DNA of 42,944 nucleotides from Sandaracinaceae bacterium (GTDB lineage: Bacteria; Myxococcota_A; Polyangia; Polyangiales; Sandaracinaceae). The notes under the pieces were generated by a model, which worked only from the letters and a program-made list of their open reading frames with translations, was not told where the DNA came from and did no database searches. Of the stretch, positions 18,231 to 27,811 are shown in pieces; positions within the stretch are counted from its first letter, which is position 1; every line of letters begins with the position of its first letter. The translations under genes and the position numbers were made by a program. The stretch lies in NCBI GenBank assembly GCA_019694315.1, contig JAIBCE010000026.1, forward strand, positions 1 through 42,944. Direction: 5' to 3'.

Positions 18231-21200
18231 TCAGGGCTCGTCGGTCTCGGCCCCGAGCTCGTCGCCCCAGTCGTCGAGGTCGGGCTCGGGCTCCGCGACG
18301 ATCGGCTCGCGCGAAAGGGGCGCACGACGCAGCACCGTGCTCGGACGCGTGGCGCCGCGCGCCGCGTCGCCGGCACGGAGCAAGAGGCCCCGCAGCCCAT
18401 GGCGGAAGCCTCGCGCGAGCAGGGCCTCGGTGAGCGGGGAGCGCATCGCGCTCTCGCCGTCGATGCTCGAGAGGTGGATCGCCCGTCGCGCGCCAGAGCG
18501 CACCAGCCCCGCGAGCGCATCGGCGAGCGCGTCGATCACGCGGCCCCGCGCGGGCTCGGCCGCGGGTAGGAACGTGAGGAGGCTCTGCTCGGTGCGACCG
18601 AGCCAGCCCACCACCGCCCCCTCGAGCAAGATCACCTGCGCGCCGTTGGCCCGCTGTGGGCGCGCGCCCTCTCGCGCGGGCCAGGGGAGGGCTGCGCCGT
18701 AGGGCTGCGCCGGATCGGTCGCGGCGAGCACGAGCGTGCTCGGGTCGTCGCTCGGCTCCCGCGCCGCGCGCAGCATCTCGTCGGCGCCACGCGCGGCGAA
18801 CTGCGTCGCGCCGAGGCCCTCGACGAACCAGCCACGGCGGATGCGACCCGCGTCCTCGAGGTTGCGCAGCACCTCGTAGGCGCGCCCGAACGAGGCGTCC
18901 TCGTGCTCGATCCCCGTCGACTCGCGCGTGAGCACGCCGTGTCTCTCGAGCACGGTGCGCACCAGCGCGGCGCGGCGATCGGTGGGCGCGGCGTCCACGG
19001 GCGGAAGCAGCGACCACCGCCCCTCGGTGCCGGGGATCGCGCGCGTCCGCGGCATCGCGTGTCGCGCGCGCCGCTTGCTCGCGGCCTCGGGCGCGAGCCG
19101 CGCGCGCAGAGGCACGAGCGTGTCGTTCGTGACGAGGCCCTTCCACACGAGCGACCAGAGCGCCTCGACGAGATCGGGACCGAAGACGGTCCCGAGCGAG
19201 CGCGTCATGTCGTGGAAGAAGAGGGCGCCGCGCTCGCGGAAGAGCGTGAGCAGCCGCTGCTCGAGCTCGGTCTCGGCGCTGCCCTCGGCCGGCGCCAGCA
19301 GCGCGTAGCGATCCACGAAGTAGAGCGCGATCCGGCCGCCCCCCGCGGCGTCGAGGCCTCGCCACACGAGCTCGCCGCTCGCCACGAGCACGTCGAGATC
19401 GCTCGCGCGAAAGCCCTCGACGCGCGCGGGGAGCACGTCTCGAAGGAGGGCCTCGAGCGGCAGCGGCGCACTCTCGAGGCGCTCCACCGCGAGCGCGAGC
19501 GCGCTCGGGCCGCGCACCTTGCGCGCGTCGTCGCCGATGCCGTGCCAGCGCGGGAGGAAGCGCGCGAGCGCCTCGTGCGAGACAGGCTCGATCTCCTTGC
19601 GGAGCGCCGCGAGCGAGCGTCGCTTGATCTGCTTGAGCACGTCGGCATCGCAGCGCTCGCCGCCGGCGGCCGCGTCTCCGACGAGGCGACGATCCTCGGG
19701 GAGGAACGAGCCTCGCACGAGCCGTCCGCGCTGCTCGAGCACCTCGAGCGCGCCGATCACGGTGTCCGTCGCGAGGCCGAAGCGACGCGCGATGCTCGAG
19801 GCGTAGAACGGCCCGTGCGTGCGCGCGTAGCGGCCGACGAGATCGAGCATCGGCTCGGCGGCGGGCTCGAGGAACACCGCCGGAAGACCGAGGGGCAACG
19901 AGCAGCCGACCGCGTCGCGCAGGCGCGAGGCGTCCTCGATCGCGACGAGGCGCTCCTCCGCCGCGATGCGCAAGACCACCACGCGTCGTGCGCCGCGGAG
20001 CGCGTCGAGGTGCGGGGCGAGGCGGGCCCGCGCGTCCTCGAGCGTCTCGTCCTCACGACGGGCGCGCGCCGCGAGCTCGTCCACGCGGAGATCGCCCAGG
20101 AGCAGAAGGAGATCGTGGATCGCGTCGGCGTGCTCGAGGCGCGCACCGAAGCCCTGGAGGCGCTCCTCCACGGCGAGGATCGCGTCGAGACCGAGCACCT
20201 CCGAGAGGTCCACGTCTCCGAGGAGCTCGCGCAGGCGCGCGTAGTCGATCGACAGGGCCTGCGCGCGTCGCTCGGCGAGCGGCGCGTCGGCGTCGTACAT
20301 GAAATTCGCGACGTACGAGAAGAGCACCGACGCGGCGAAGGGCGAGGGGCGATCGGAGTCGACGAGGCGCACCTCGATCGTGCGCTTCTCGATCTTCGAG
20401 AGCAGCTCGCGGAGCGAGGCGAGATCGAACACGTCCTCGAGCACCTCGCGGTAGGTCTCGAGCACGATCGGAAACGACGGGAAGCGCGAGGCCACCGAGA
20501 GGAGGTCGGCCGCGCGCTTGCGCTGCGCCCAGAGCGGCTGGCGCTTGGCCACCGTCTTCTTGGGAAGGAGCAGCGCGCGCCCCGCGCACTCCCGGAAGCG
20601 GGCGGCGAAGAGCGCGGTCGCCGACACGCCGGCGACGAGCAGGCCTTCCACCTCGTCGGCGGTCGGGAGGAGCTGGAGGACGTCGGGCGGCACGTCGGTC
20701 TCGGGGAATCGGAGGACGATTCCGTCGTCGGTCCAGAGGGCCTCGGTCTCCACGCCGAGTTCGTCGCGTGCGCGGCTCGAGATGGCCGTCGCGAGCGGCG
20801 CGTGCACGCGCGCGCCCCAGGGCGAGAGGATGCAGAGGCGGTAGTCGCCGAGCTCGTCCTGGAAGCGCTCGACGACGAGCGTCTTGTCGGTCGGCAGCGC
20901 CTCGATCGCCTCGTGCTGATCGCGCACGTAGCGCACGAGGTTCTGGGCCGCGCGCCCGTCGAGCGCGTGATCCCGTACGAGCGCCTCGAGGTTCTGCTCG
21001 TCGCCGCGACGCGCGAGGTCGCGGACGAGCTTGCCCACGGCCTCGCCTGCTTCCGCGCTCCGGCCCACCCGATCGCCGTGCCAGAAGGGCATCTTTCCCG
21101 GCTCGCCCGGCGCCGGCGCGACGAGCACCTGATCGCGCGTGATCTCGACGATGCGCCAGCTCGTGGCGCCGAGGAGGAAGACCTCGCCTTCGCGCGCCTC

Positions 21201-22949
21201 GAACACCATCTCCTCGTCGAGCTCGCCGAGGCGTCGGCTCGGCGCGCGCGCCTTCGTCGAGGCCGTCGTCGAGGGCGCCGCCGACTCCGCGAGGAAGACA
21301 CCGTAGAGACCGCGATCGGGGATGACGCCGGCGTTCAGGATCGCGAGGCGCTTGGCGCCCTCGCGCGAGCGCAAGGTGCCCGCCAGTCGATCCCACGTGA
21401 TCCGCGGCCGGAGCTCGGCGAATGCGTCCGACGGATAGCGGCCCGAGAGCATGTCGAGCACGTCCTCGAAGAGCGCGCGCGACAGCTCCGCATACGGGGC
21501 CGCGCCCCGCACGCGCCGATACGCCTCGTCCACCGTGAGCTCGTCGACCGCGATCATCGCGACGAGCTGCTGCGCGAGCACGTCGAGCGCGTTGCGCGGA
21601 TAGGCCGTTTTCTCGACCTCGCCCTTCTGCATGCGGGGCACGAATGCGGCGCTCGCCAGCAGATCGGCCCGGTGCTTGGGGAACAGCACGCCGCGCGAGG
21701 TCCCGCCCACGTGGTGGCTCGCGCGCCCGATGCGCTGCAGGCCCGAGCTCACCGAGGGCGGCGCCTCGATCTGGATCACGAGATCGACGGCGCCGAGATC
21801 GAGGCCGAGCTCGAGCGAGCTCGTGGCCACGATCGCCGGAAGGAGCCCCTTCTTCAGGCGATCCTCGATGATCACGCGCTGCTCGCGCGCGAGCGAGCCG
21901 TGGTGGGCGAGCGCGATCTCTTCGCCCGCCGTCTCGTTGAGGTCCGCCGCGAGGCGCTCGGCCAGCCGTCGGCTGTTCACGAAGATCATCGTCGAGCGGT
22001 GCGCGCGCACGAGCTCCACGAGGCGAGGGTGGATGCTCGGCCAGATCGACTTCGTGACGCTCGTCGCTTCGGGCCCCTCGGTGCGTGTGCCGAGCTCGCT
22101 CATGTCCTCGACGGGAACCTCGACCGTGATCTCCAGGGGCTTGGGCGCCCGCGCGTCGAGCACCGTGACCGCACGCGGCGCGAAGCGTCCCTCGGCGTCG
22201 ATCACGCCTCCGCCGAGGAGGCGCGCCACCTCGTCGAGCGGTCGCTGCGTCGCCGAGAGCCCCACGCGCTGGAGTGCAGGTGCATCGGGCCGTCGCTCGC
22301 GTCGGAGGGCCTCGAGGCGCTCGAGCGAGAGAAAGAGGTGGCTGCCGCGCTTGCTCGGCAGCACGGCGTGGATCTCGTCGACGATGACCGTGTCGACGTC
22401 CACGAGCGCTTCGCGCGCGTTCGAGGTGAGGATGAGGAAGAGCGACTCGGGGGTCGTGATGAGGATGTCGGGCGCCTTCTTGGCCTGTCGCTGTCGCTCC
22501 TTGGCGTCGGTGTCGCCGGTGCGGATCGCCACGTCGAGCAGGCGAGGCTCGGGCAGCGTGGGATCGGCCGCGCGCAGGCGCTTGGCGCAGCGCTCGATGC
22601 CCGCGAGCGGCGCGCGGAGGTTGCGCTCCACGTCCACCGCGAGCGCCTTGAGCGGCGAGACGTAGAGGACCTTGTGGCCTCGCGCGTCGGTCGCTCGCTG
22701 CGCGAAGAGCGCTCGATCGATGGCGACGAGGAAGGCGGCGAGCGTCTTGCCCGATCCCGTCGGCGCCAGGAGCAGCGTGCTCTCTCCGCGATGGATCGCC
22801 GGCCACGCGCGCACCTGCGCCTCGGTGGGAGCCTCGAAGGTCTCGGCGAGCCACGCGCGCGTGGCCTCCGAGAAGCCGGCGACCGAAGCGCTCTGCTCGC
22901 GCTCGGTCGGCGGGCGATCGCGTCTCGTCGACGGCTCCCGCTTCGTCAC
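18231..22949 (-). CDS. lhr: Lhr-family ATP-dependent DNA helicase, long form
   Basis: 1572 aa, close to the long bacterial Lhr proteins. Superfamily 2 motor: APTGSGKT (62-69), SPLKALAVD, TTPESL, DEIH (191-194), GLSATQR, then FVNSRRLAERLA, SSLELGLDLGAVDLVIQ and QRIGRASH in the second RecA lobe, followed by winged-helix and Lhr-core domains and a long C-terminal extension. Known Lhr enzymes are 3'-5' DNA translocases linked to repair; some carry uracil-DNA glycosylase activity in the C-terminal half, not checked here. GTG 22949 is chosen since it overlaps the upstream stop (GTGA); an upstream in-frame ATG would extend further into that gene. The nuclease/phosphoesterase partner sometimes found beside lhr is absent. 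Confidence 0.92.
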   Translation of the reverse strand: MTKREPSTRRDRPPTEREQSASVAGFSEATRAWLAETFEAPTEAQVRAWPAIHRGESTLLLAPTGSGKTLAAFLVAIDRALFAQRATDARGHKVLYVSPLKALAVDVERNLRAPLAGIERCAKRLRAADPTLPEPRLLDVAIRTGDTDAKERQRQAKKAPDILITTPESLFLILTSNAREALVDVDTVIVDEIHAVLPSKRGSHLFLSLERLEALRRERRPDAPALQRVGLSATQRPLDEVARLLGGGVIDAEGRFAPRAVTVLDARAPKPLEITVEVPVEDMSELGTRTEGPEATSVTKSIWPSIHPRLVELVRAHRSTMIFVNSRRLAERLAADLNETAGEEIALAHHGSLAREQRVIIEDRLKKGLLPAIVATSSLELGLDLGAVDLVIQIEAPPSVSSGLQRIGRASHHVGGTSRGVLFPKHRADLLASAAFVPRMQKGEVEKTAYPRNALDVLAQQLVAMIAVDELTVDEAYRRVRGAAPYAELSRALFEDVLDMLSGRYPSDAFAELRPRITWDRLAGTLRSREGAKRLAILNAGVIPDRGLYGVFLAESAAPSTTASTKARAPSRRLGELDEEMVFEAREGEVFLLGATSWRIVEITRDQVLVAPAPGEPGKMPFWHGDRVGRSAEAGEAVGKLVRDLARRGDEQNLEALVRDHALDGRAAQNLVRYVRDQHEAIEALPTDKTLVVERFQDELGDYRLCILSPWGARVHAPLATAISSRARDELGVETEALWTDDGIVLRFPETDVPPDVLQLLPTADEVEGLLVAGVSATALFAARFRECAGRALLLPKKTVAKRQPLWAQRKRAADLLSVASRFPSFPIVLETYREVLEDVFDLASLRELLSKIEKRTIEVRLVDSDRPSPFAASVLFSYVANFMYDADAPLAERRAQALSIDYARLRELLGDVDLSEVLGLDAILAVEERLQGFGARLEHADAIHDLLLLLGDLRVDELAARARREDETLEDARARLAPHLDALRGARRVVVLRIAAEERLVAIEDASRLRDAVGCSLPLGLPAVFLEPAAEPMLDLVGRYARTHGPFYASSIARRFGLATDTVIGALEVLEQRGRLVRGSFLPEDRRLVGDAAAGGERCDADVLKQIKRRSLAALRKEIEPVSHEALARFLPRWHGIGDDARKVRGPSALALAVERLESAPLPLEALLRDVLPARVEGFRASDLDVLVASGELVWRGLDAAGGGRIALYFVDRYALLAPAEGSAETELEQRLLTLFRERGALFFHDMTRSLGTVFGPDLVEALWSLVWKGLVTNDTLVPLRARLAPEAASKRRARHAMPRTRAIPGTEGRWSLLPPVDAAPTDRRAALVRTVLERHGVLTRESTGIEHEDASFGRAYEVLRNLEDAGRIRRGWFVEGLGATQFAARGADEMLRAAREPSDDPSTLVLAATDPAQPYGAALPWPAREGARPQRANGAQVILLEGAVVGWLGRTEQSLLTFLPAAEPARGRVIDALADALAGLVRSGARRAIHLSSIDGESAMRSPLTEALLARGFRHGLRGLLLRAGDAARGATRPSTVLRRAPLSREPIVAEPEPDLDDWGDELGAETDEP

Positions 22950-24085
22950 GGCCCGACGGTTCCCCAGGCGGGATCGTCGGTCGCGAACGCGGTGACCCAC
23001 TCGCGCACGCTCGTGCCGTCGCTCGTCTCGAGCGTGGGGCGGCCGAGGAGCACGTGCTGGGCGCCGTCGTTCACGAAGACGGCCTCGTTGTCGTAGGCCG
23101 CGATCGACGCGACCATCGCGTCGACGCGCATGGCCATCAGCTCGGGCGAGTACGAGAAATAGGTCCGGATCGTCTCGTCCTCGCGGGACGCGAAGATCGC
23201 GAAGCGCTCGCCCTCACGCATCGTGCGCGCGTAGTACGGGAGCACGTTCGACAGACGCACGAGGCACTCGGGGCAGTCGGCGGGCAGGGGCGGCTGCCAC
23301 GACTCGAGCATCGTCGCCCACTGGTCTTCCATCGCATCCACGAGGATTCCGGAGTCGTCGAGCACGTCGACGCGCGCGTCGGGGAACGCGAGCCGCCCTC
23401 GGAACGCGTTGATCGCCACGCCATACCCGCCTGCGCTCTCGCCCGCCATCGTGAGGCGATCGAGCGCCGGGAAGGTCGTGGCCAGGCGCGCGAGGAGGAT
23501 CTCGGTGTTGCGCGCGCCGCGGTGCTGCACCGTGCGCGACGAGCGGGGTGACGAGTACACGGTCTCGTGATCGCCCACGTGCACGTCGCCCGTGCAGTAC
23601 GGCACGTAGACGAAGCTCTGATCGCGGTACGGGTTGGCCATGTCGTCGCGATCGAGGATGAAGCCGCCCGCGCCCTCGGCCTCGCCGAGCACGGTGGCCT
23701 CGTCGAGCGTGTCGGTGAGGTGCGCTGCGGTCTCGAGGTAGAGGCAGGTCGCCAGGTCCCAGCACGCGCCGCCGCCCTGGAGGAACACGAGGAGACGGTC
23801 GGAGCTCGGATCGAGGTTCAGCCCGATGCCCAGCGGCGTCCCGTTCGCGCAGACCGCGCCCTCGAGCTCGACGTAGTGCCAGGTGCGATCGCGCGGCACG
23901 TCGAAGCCAGGCAGCGGACCGGCATCGCTGCGAAGCGGCGCGTCGGGCGTCGCGCCCGCATCGAGCGCAGAAGGCGCGTCGGTGGAGGCGTCGCTCGTGG
24001 TCGGGGCCCCCGGGTCGCAGCCCACGCTCGACGACGAGAGACCCAAGGCGAAGAGGCCGACGAGGAGCGAGCGACGTGCGTGCAT
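22946..24085 (-). CDS. Pectinacetylesterase/Notum-family lipoprotein esterase
   Basis: 379 aa. Lipobox SSVGC with Cys23, then an Asp/Ala/Pro spacer to about residue 60. The alpha/beta-hydrolase core has the CE13/Notum features: FLQGGGACWD oxyanion strand (101-110), YCTGDVHVGD (163-172), nucleophile elbow GESAGG with Ser217, acidic DDSG (243-246) and a late His344 in GAQH. The family removes acetyl or acyl groups from pectin or other carbohydrates/proteins; the substrate here is not known. The stop overlaps the lhr start by four bases, an odd pairing of a surface enzyme with a DNA helicase. Confidence 0.87.
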   Translation of the reverse strand: MHARRSLLVGLFALGLSSSSVGCDPGAPTTSDASTDAPSALDAGATPDAPLRSDAGPLPGFDVPRDRTWHYVELEGAVCANGTPLGIGLNLDPSSDRLLVFLQGGGACWDLATCLYLETAAHLTDTLDEATVLGEAEGAGGFILDRDDMANPYRDQSFVYVPYCTGDVHVGDHETVYSSPRSSRTVQHRGARNTEILLARLATTFPALDRLTMAGESAGGYGVAINAFRGRLAFPDARVDVLDDSGILVDAMEDQWATMLESWQPPLPADCPECLVRLSNVLPYYARTMREGERFAIFASREDETIRTYFSYSPELMAMRVDAMVASIAAYDNEAVFVNDGAQHVLLGRPTLETSDGTSVREWVTAFATDDPAWGTVGP

Positions 24086-24141
24086 CGCCGCACGTTACGC
24101 CGCTCTCGTCGGCCCGGAAAGACGCCGTCTCGCTCGCGCGA

Positions 24142-25284
24142 TCAGATTCCGCGAGGCGAGAGCACGGGGAGCTCGAGGCCGCGCAGGAGCGACGCGCGCT
24201 CGCCGAAGGCGCCGCGCTGCGGCAGCGTGAGCGGGCCACTGAGCGCCATCGACGGATCGTTACGCACGACCGCAGCGGTGAAGGTGCGGGTGAGGCCCGC
24301 GGCGGTGACCTCGATCGTCACCGTCGCCGTCGCCAGGTCGGGCAGACCGAGGCACCCCACCGTGTCGGTTCCCTCCTGGGCCACGCCATCGACGCGGTAC
24401 GTGAACGCCTCGTCGGCTCCCACGACCGCCCGCTCGTGCCACAGCAGATCGAAGCAGATCACGCCGCCGCTGTTCACCTCCAGCGGCTCGAGGCTCGGCA
24501 CGATCTCTTGATCGAGGAGGAACGGATTGACGCCGATGTCGTCGATCGTGCCCGCGGCGGGCACGGTGAGATCGTAGGTGTGGCCCGCGGAGGTCACGGA
24601 GAACGTCGCGCCCCCGGCGGGCAGCTGGAGCTCCACCGCGTCCCACGATCCCGCGGCGACGCTGAGGTCCACCGAGGCCGCGCCGAAGGTCATCCCCGTG
24701 TCCACGAGCCGCGTTCCGCCGCTGCCCACGAGCGCCACGCCCACGTGCTGCTGGCCCACCGCGAAGGCGATCTCGCGCGTGGGATTGCTGACGAGCGGAT
24801 GCGCGATCGCCACGTGATCGATCGCCATGGTCCGGATGGCGACGCGATCGAGGAGCTCGCCCGCGGGGTTCACCACGCGCATGTGCGTGGCGCCCTCCGT
24901 GCCCGCGCGCAGCACGGCGCTGCCGTTCGACGAGCTCAGCACCTCGAGGACGTCCGGCGCGCTCGTGACGGTCGTGTGCACCGGCAGGGGCCGACTGGCG
25001 CGCGCGTCCTCGAAGCGGACGGTCTGCGTTCCGCCGAGCGCCATGGGCTGCGGAGCGTTGCTCAGCGAGCCCTCGATCGAGGCGCCGTAGAAGCGCAGGC
25101 CGTCGGGGGTCTCCGCGCTGCACACCTCGCCCGCGGGGCAGCCGCTCCGCGCGCGCTCGCCCAGGCCTCCGCAGCCGAAGAGGGCCAGGGCCCCGAGCGC
25201 CCCCGCCCCCGCGCTCGTCCATCCGAGCACGCGCAGCATTCCAGGGGTCGTGCGCGGTGCGCGCGGGAGAGACGAGCTTGCCAT
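24142..25284 (-). CDS. Putative lipoprotein, Ig-like beta domains
   Basis: 380 aa. ATG 25284 follows an excellent ribosome site (GGAGGTGG). The signal peptide ends in LFGC (Cys38), longer than usual, so a later start (Met16) is conceivable. The mature part is beta-rich with Ig-like spacing (TVRFEDARAS, VHTTVTSAPDVLEVLSSSNG, VNPAGELLDRVAIRTMA) and only four cysteines. No enzymatic motif is recognised. First gene of the minus-strand run that continues with the esterase and lhr, 56 bases upstream of the esterase start. Confidence 0.72.
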   Translation of the reverse strand: MASSSLPRAPRTTPGMLRVLGWTSAGAGALGALALFGCGGLGERARSGCPAGEVCSAETPDGLRFYGASIEGSLSNAPQPMALGGTQTVRFEDARASRPLPVHTTVTSAPDVLEVLSSSNGSAVLRAGTEGATHMRVVNPAGELLDRVAIRTMAIDHVAIAHPLVSNPTREIAFAVGQQHVGVALVGSGGTRLVDTGMTFGAASVDLSVAAGSWDAVELQLPAGGATFSVTSAGHTYDLTVPAAGTIDDIGVNPFLLDQEIVPSLEPLEVNSGGVICFDLLWHERAVVGADEAFTYRVDGVAQEGTDTVGCLGLPDLATATVTIEVTAAGLTRTFTAAVVRNDPSMALSGPLTLPQRGAFGERASLLRGLELPVLSPRGI

Positions 25285-25426
25285 GATCCACCTCCGGGCC
25301 GCGTCAGGTCGCGGGTGCCCTCGTTCGAGCAATGGCGGTGCCACGCTCGAATCCCTTGAAATCGTGGGCGATCCGAGCTGCGTGGCCCAGCTCGGCGCGA
25401 CGACGGCGTCGGCCTCGGTCCCGAGT

Positions 25427-25441
25427 GTGAATCGAAATCAC
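25427..25441. promoter_or_regulatory. Imperfect palindrome upstream of the J-domain gene
   Basis: GTGAATCGAAATCAC, preceded by GT, lies 41 bases before ATG 25483 in the 198-base divergent intergenic region (25285-25482). GTGA/TCAC arms resemble a Crp-type half-site pair, but the spacing is one base longer than the usual N6. It does not match the CATGAC-N4-GTCATG boxes found further on. The rest of the intergenic region shows nothing else I can name. Confidence 0.22.
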
Positions 25442-25482
25442 GGCTGGCGGAACCTGGTCCCGAGCGCGTTGTCTGCAGGACC

Positions 25483-26058
25483 ATGCGCTTCGAAGACGCC
25501 ACCGAGCTGCTCGCCCTCGACGACGACTTCACCACCAGCGAGCTGGCCCGCGCGTTCCGTCGCGCCGCGCTCCTGCACCACCCCGACCGCCACTGCGGCG
25601 ATCCCCACGCGACCGAGCGCTTCCTCGAGATCCAGCGCGCGTATGCGCTGCTCGCCCACCACGCGAGCGACGCCAAGCAGCCGCTCAAGCCGATCACCAC
25701 GCCCATCCGCGTGCGCTGCGTGACGATGGGCAAGGATCTCGTGGGCAGCGTCGCCATCGACGCGCGCCGCGTGCGTCGCAACACGTGGATCCCGCTCGTG
25801 CTCTGGGCCGCGCGCACGTGCCCTTGGTGCACGGGCGACGGCGAGATCGTCGTGGGCAAGAGCTTCTTCGGTCGCGACGTCCACGCCCCGTGCCCTCACT
25901 GCGAGGGCCTCGGCGTGCAGGCCGTCGAGCGACGCATCCGCGTGCGGACGCCCTCGCTTCGCTCGGGGACGGCGCTCCGGCTCCGAGGCGGTGGCATCAC
26001 CGAGACCCCCCGCGAGGGCGAGGCCCGCGTCGGCGACGTCGTGCTCCACCTCCGGTGA
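25483..26058 (+). CDS. Short J-domain protein with one zinc-binding CxxC pair set
   Basis: 191 aa. The J-domain occupies residues 3-60 with the Hsp70-activating HPD at 33-35 (LLHHPDRH). Two CxxC pairs, CPWC (113-116) and CPHC (137-140), each followed by a Gly-containing turn, give a single Cys4 zinc site where DnaJ has two. The last 40 residues (IRVRTPSLRSGTALRLRGGG, ending VGDVVLHLR) match the start of the DnaJ C-terminal substrate domain. It is about half the length of DnaJ, so a reduced co-chaperone. No dnaK is nearby. Convergent with the channel gene, 39 bases apart. Confidence 0.82.
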   Translation: MRFEDATELLALDDDFTTSELARAFRRAALLHHPDRHCGDPHATERFLEIQRAYALLAHHASDAKQPLKPITTPIRVRCVTMGKDLVGSVAIDARRVRRNTWIPLVLWAARTCPWCTGDGEIVVGKSFFGRDVHAPCPHCEGLGVQAVERRIRVRTPSLRSGTALRLRGGGITETPREGEARVGDVVLHLR

Positions 26059-26097
26059 GCGAGAGCACCTCCGCAGAGGCACCGTCCGACGGCGCGT

Positions 26098-27735
26098 TCA
26101 GCGGAGCACGTAGGCCAGCTCGATCTCGAGGTAGTGCACGGGCGAGGTGCGATAGTCGGGCGCGCCCTGCACGCGGAAGAAGGCCGTCTCGGGCAGGAAG
26201 ATCCCGTACATCGCGCGGGCGCGGAAGCCTGCCCACGGCGTCCAGATCACGTTGAGGTTGCCCTCCTGGCCGGCGTAGTTGCTGGTCGTCATCGCGGGCC
26301 GCTCCGGCACGACGAACACGTGCCAGTCGAGGTTGATCGCGAGCTCGTTGATCGGCCGGTAGGAGCCGTGGAACACGCCGGAGCCCACGTTCGTGCGCCC
26401 GCCCATCACGTCGGTGTAGCCGAGGAAGGCGTGCGCGGTGGGGAAGAGCTGCTGATAGCCCTCGTGGATGTCGGTGCTCGTCGGGTTGTTGCCCGACGCG
26501 AAGTTGCCCTCGAGCGCGAGGCGGAGGTGATCCTCGAGGAGGTTCACGCCGACCTCGGCGAGGGCGAAGCCGGCCAGAGCGATCTGCGCGCGGCCGAACT
26601 GACCCGTCATCGCGTCGCGCAGCGCTCCGTCGCGGCCGGTCTGGAACGCGCCCTCGGCGCGCACGTCGAGGAGGTCGAAGCGATGTCGGAAGCGTGCGCC
26701 GATCGTCGCGCGAAGAGACCACTCACGCTCGGTCGCAGTGCCCATGACCGTCTCGGTGCGGTTGTTCGTCTGGAGCACGAGGCCGTACACGTCGAGCGCC
26801 GTGGTCGGGGCGGCGTCGAGCATCTGCCCGAGCCCCGCATAGACACCGTAGAACGACTGGTCGGCCTGTCCGAAGCCGCCGCCGCTCGGCGCGCCGGTGA
26901 GCGAGATCGCGTGGCCTTCGTTGACGAGTGTGTAGAAGACGTCGACGTACGCGTGCGGATCGGGTGTGAGGTGCACGCGCGCCCCATCGAACGCGCGGCC
27001 GTTCGGGTGCCAGTCGAGGTTGCCGATGACCACGTGCTCGCCGTACGCCATCTCGAAGCGACCGACCTCGACGCGCGCCGCCGTCCCGAGCTGCAGCGCG
27101 AGGCTGCCTTCGTGCAGGCCGAGGAGCGCATCCACGATGCCGCCCGAGCTCGATCCCGTTCCGCCGGGGCCGCCGAGGCTCAGCCCGCTCATCGCCCAGA
27201 AGCCCGACACCTGCGGAAGGAAACGGATCACGGCGGTCACGTCGCTCGCGAGGGTGAGGCCCGTGATCTCGAAGCCGGCGCGCGCGCGGTAGCGCATGCA
27301 GTCGCTGTCCGAGAGCGCAGGCGCCGTACCGTTGCCACCGAAGCAACCGGCCGTCGCGAGCGCACGCGTGGAGCCGAGCGCGTCGTAGCCCTCGCGGTGC
27401 TCGAAGCGTGTGACCATGTACGCGAGCGGTCGCAGCGTCGGTCCCGTGGGCGCGGGTGTGGCGGGGGTCGCCTCGAGCGTCGCGATCCGGGCGAGGGCCT
27501 GCGCGAGCTGCTCGTCACGCGCGCGGTCGCCTGCCTCGAGCTGGGCCAGTCGCGCTTCGGTGGTGTCGGCGCTGGGGTTGGTCGCGGTCTCGTCCTCGCC
27601 GACCGCGACGGCCTCACCGCTCGGCGTGTCGGGACTGCCTGCGACCTGCGCGTGGACGAACGGGGCAACGACGTTGACGCTCGCCAGCGCGAGCGCCACC
27701 CAGGTGGGCGCAAACAGAGACGGAGCTCGTGACAT
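26098..27735 (-). CDS. Alginate-export-family outer-membrane beta-barrel channel
   Basis: 545 aa. ATG 27735 follows GAGGA. Signal peptide to about residue 29 (PFVHAQ); a periplasmic coiled coil at about 58-89 (ARLAQLEAGD ... ALARIATLE) could trimerise; residues 101-545 form amphipathic strands and end in YVLR, with blocks such as RYRARAGFEITG, RVEVGRFEMAYGEH and GSGVFHGSYRPINE typical of the AlgE-like alginate_exp porin family. Despite the family name, such porins often sit in anaerobic-respiration clusters and may pass small anions or other solutes. A CATGAC-N4-GTCATG box lies 77 bases upstream, linking it to the neighbouring Crp/Fnr regulator. Confidence 0.78.
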   Translation of the reverse strand: MSRAPSLFAPTWVALALASVNVVAPFVHAQVAGSPDTPSGEAVAVGEDETATNPSADTTEARLAQLEAGDRARDEQLAQALARIATLEATPATPAPTGPTLRPLAYMVTRFEHREGYDALGSTRALATAGCFGGNGTAPALSDSDCMRYRARAGFEITGLTLASDVTAVIRFLPQVSGFWAMSGLSLGGPGGTGSSSGGIVDALLGLHEGSLALQLGTAARVEVGRFEMAYGEHVVIGNLDWHPNGRAFDGARVHLTPDPHAYVDVFYTLVNEGHAISLTGAPSGGGFGQADQSFYGVYAGLGQMLDAAPTTALDVYGLVLQTNNRTETVMGTATEREWSLRATIGARFRHRFDLLDVRAEGAFQTGRDGALRDAMTGQFGRAQIALAGFALAEVGVNLLEDHLRLALEGNFASGNNPTSTDIHEGYQQLFPTAHAFLGYTDVMGGRTNVGSGVFHGSYRPINELAINLDWHVFVVPERPAMTTSNYAGQEGNLNVIWTPWAGFRARAMYGIFLPETAFFRVQGAPDYRTSPVHYLEIELAYVLR

Positions 27736-27811
27736 GGGTCCTCGAGGGCCGCGTGAGGGGCGCACCCCCCTGCGGCCACGGCGCGGGACTATCCGCGTGG
27801 TTCGCCGCTCC

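Noticed and set aside
18903..23096. Open frame of 1397 codons on the plus strand opposite lhr
   Set aside because: It is the antisense of a gene with clear helicase motifs, and its sequence is Arg/Glu/Ala-rich without any domain. Such frames follow from high-GC codon bias.
25427..25441. Fifth copy of the Crp/Fnr box
   Set aside because: Its arms (GTGA/TCAC) and spacing do not match the CATGAC-N4-GTCATG consensus.
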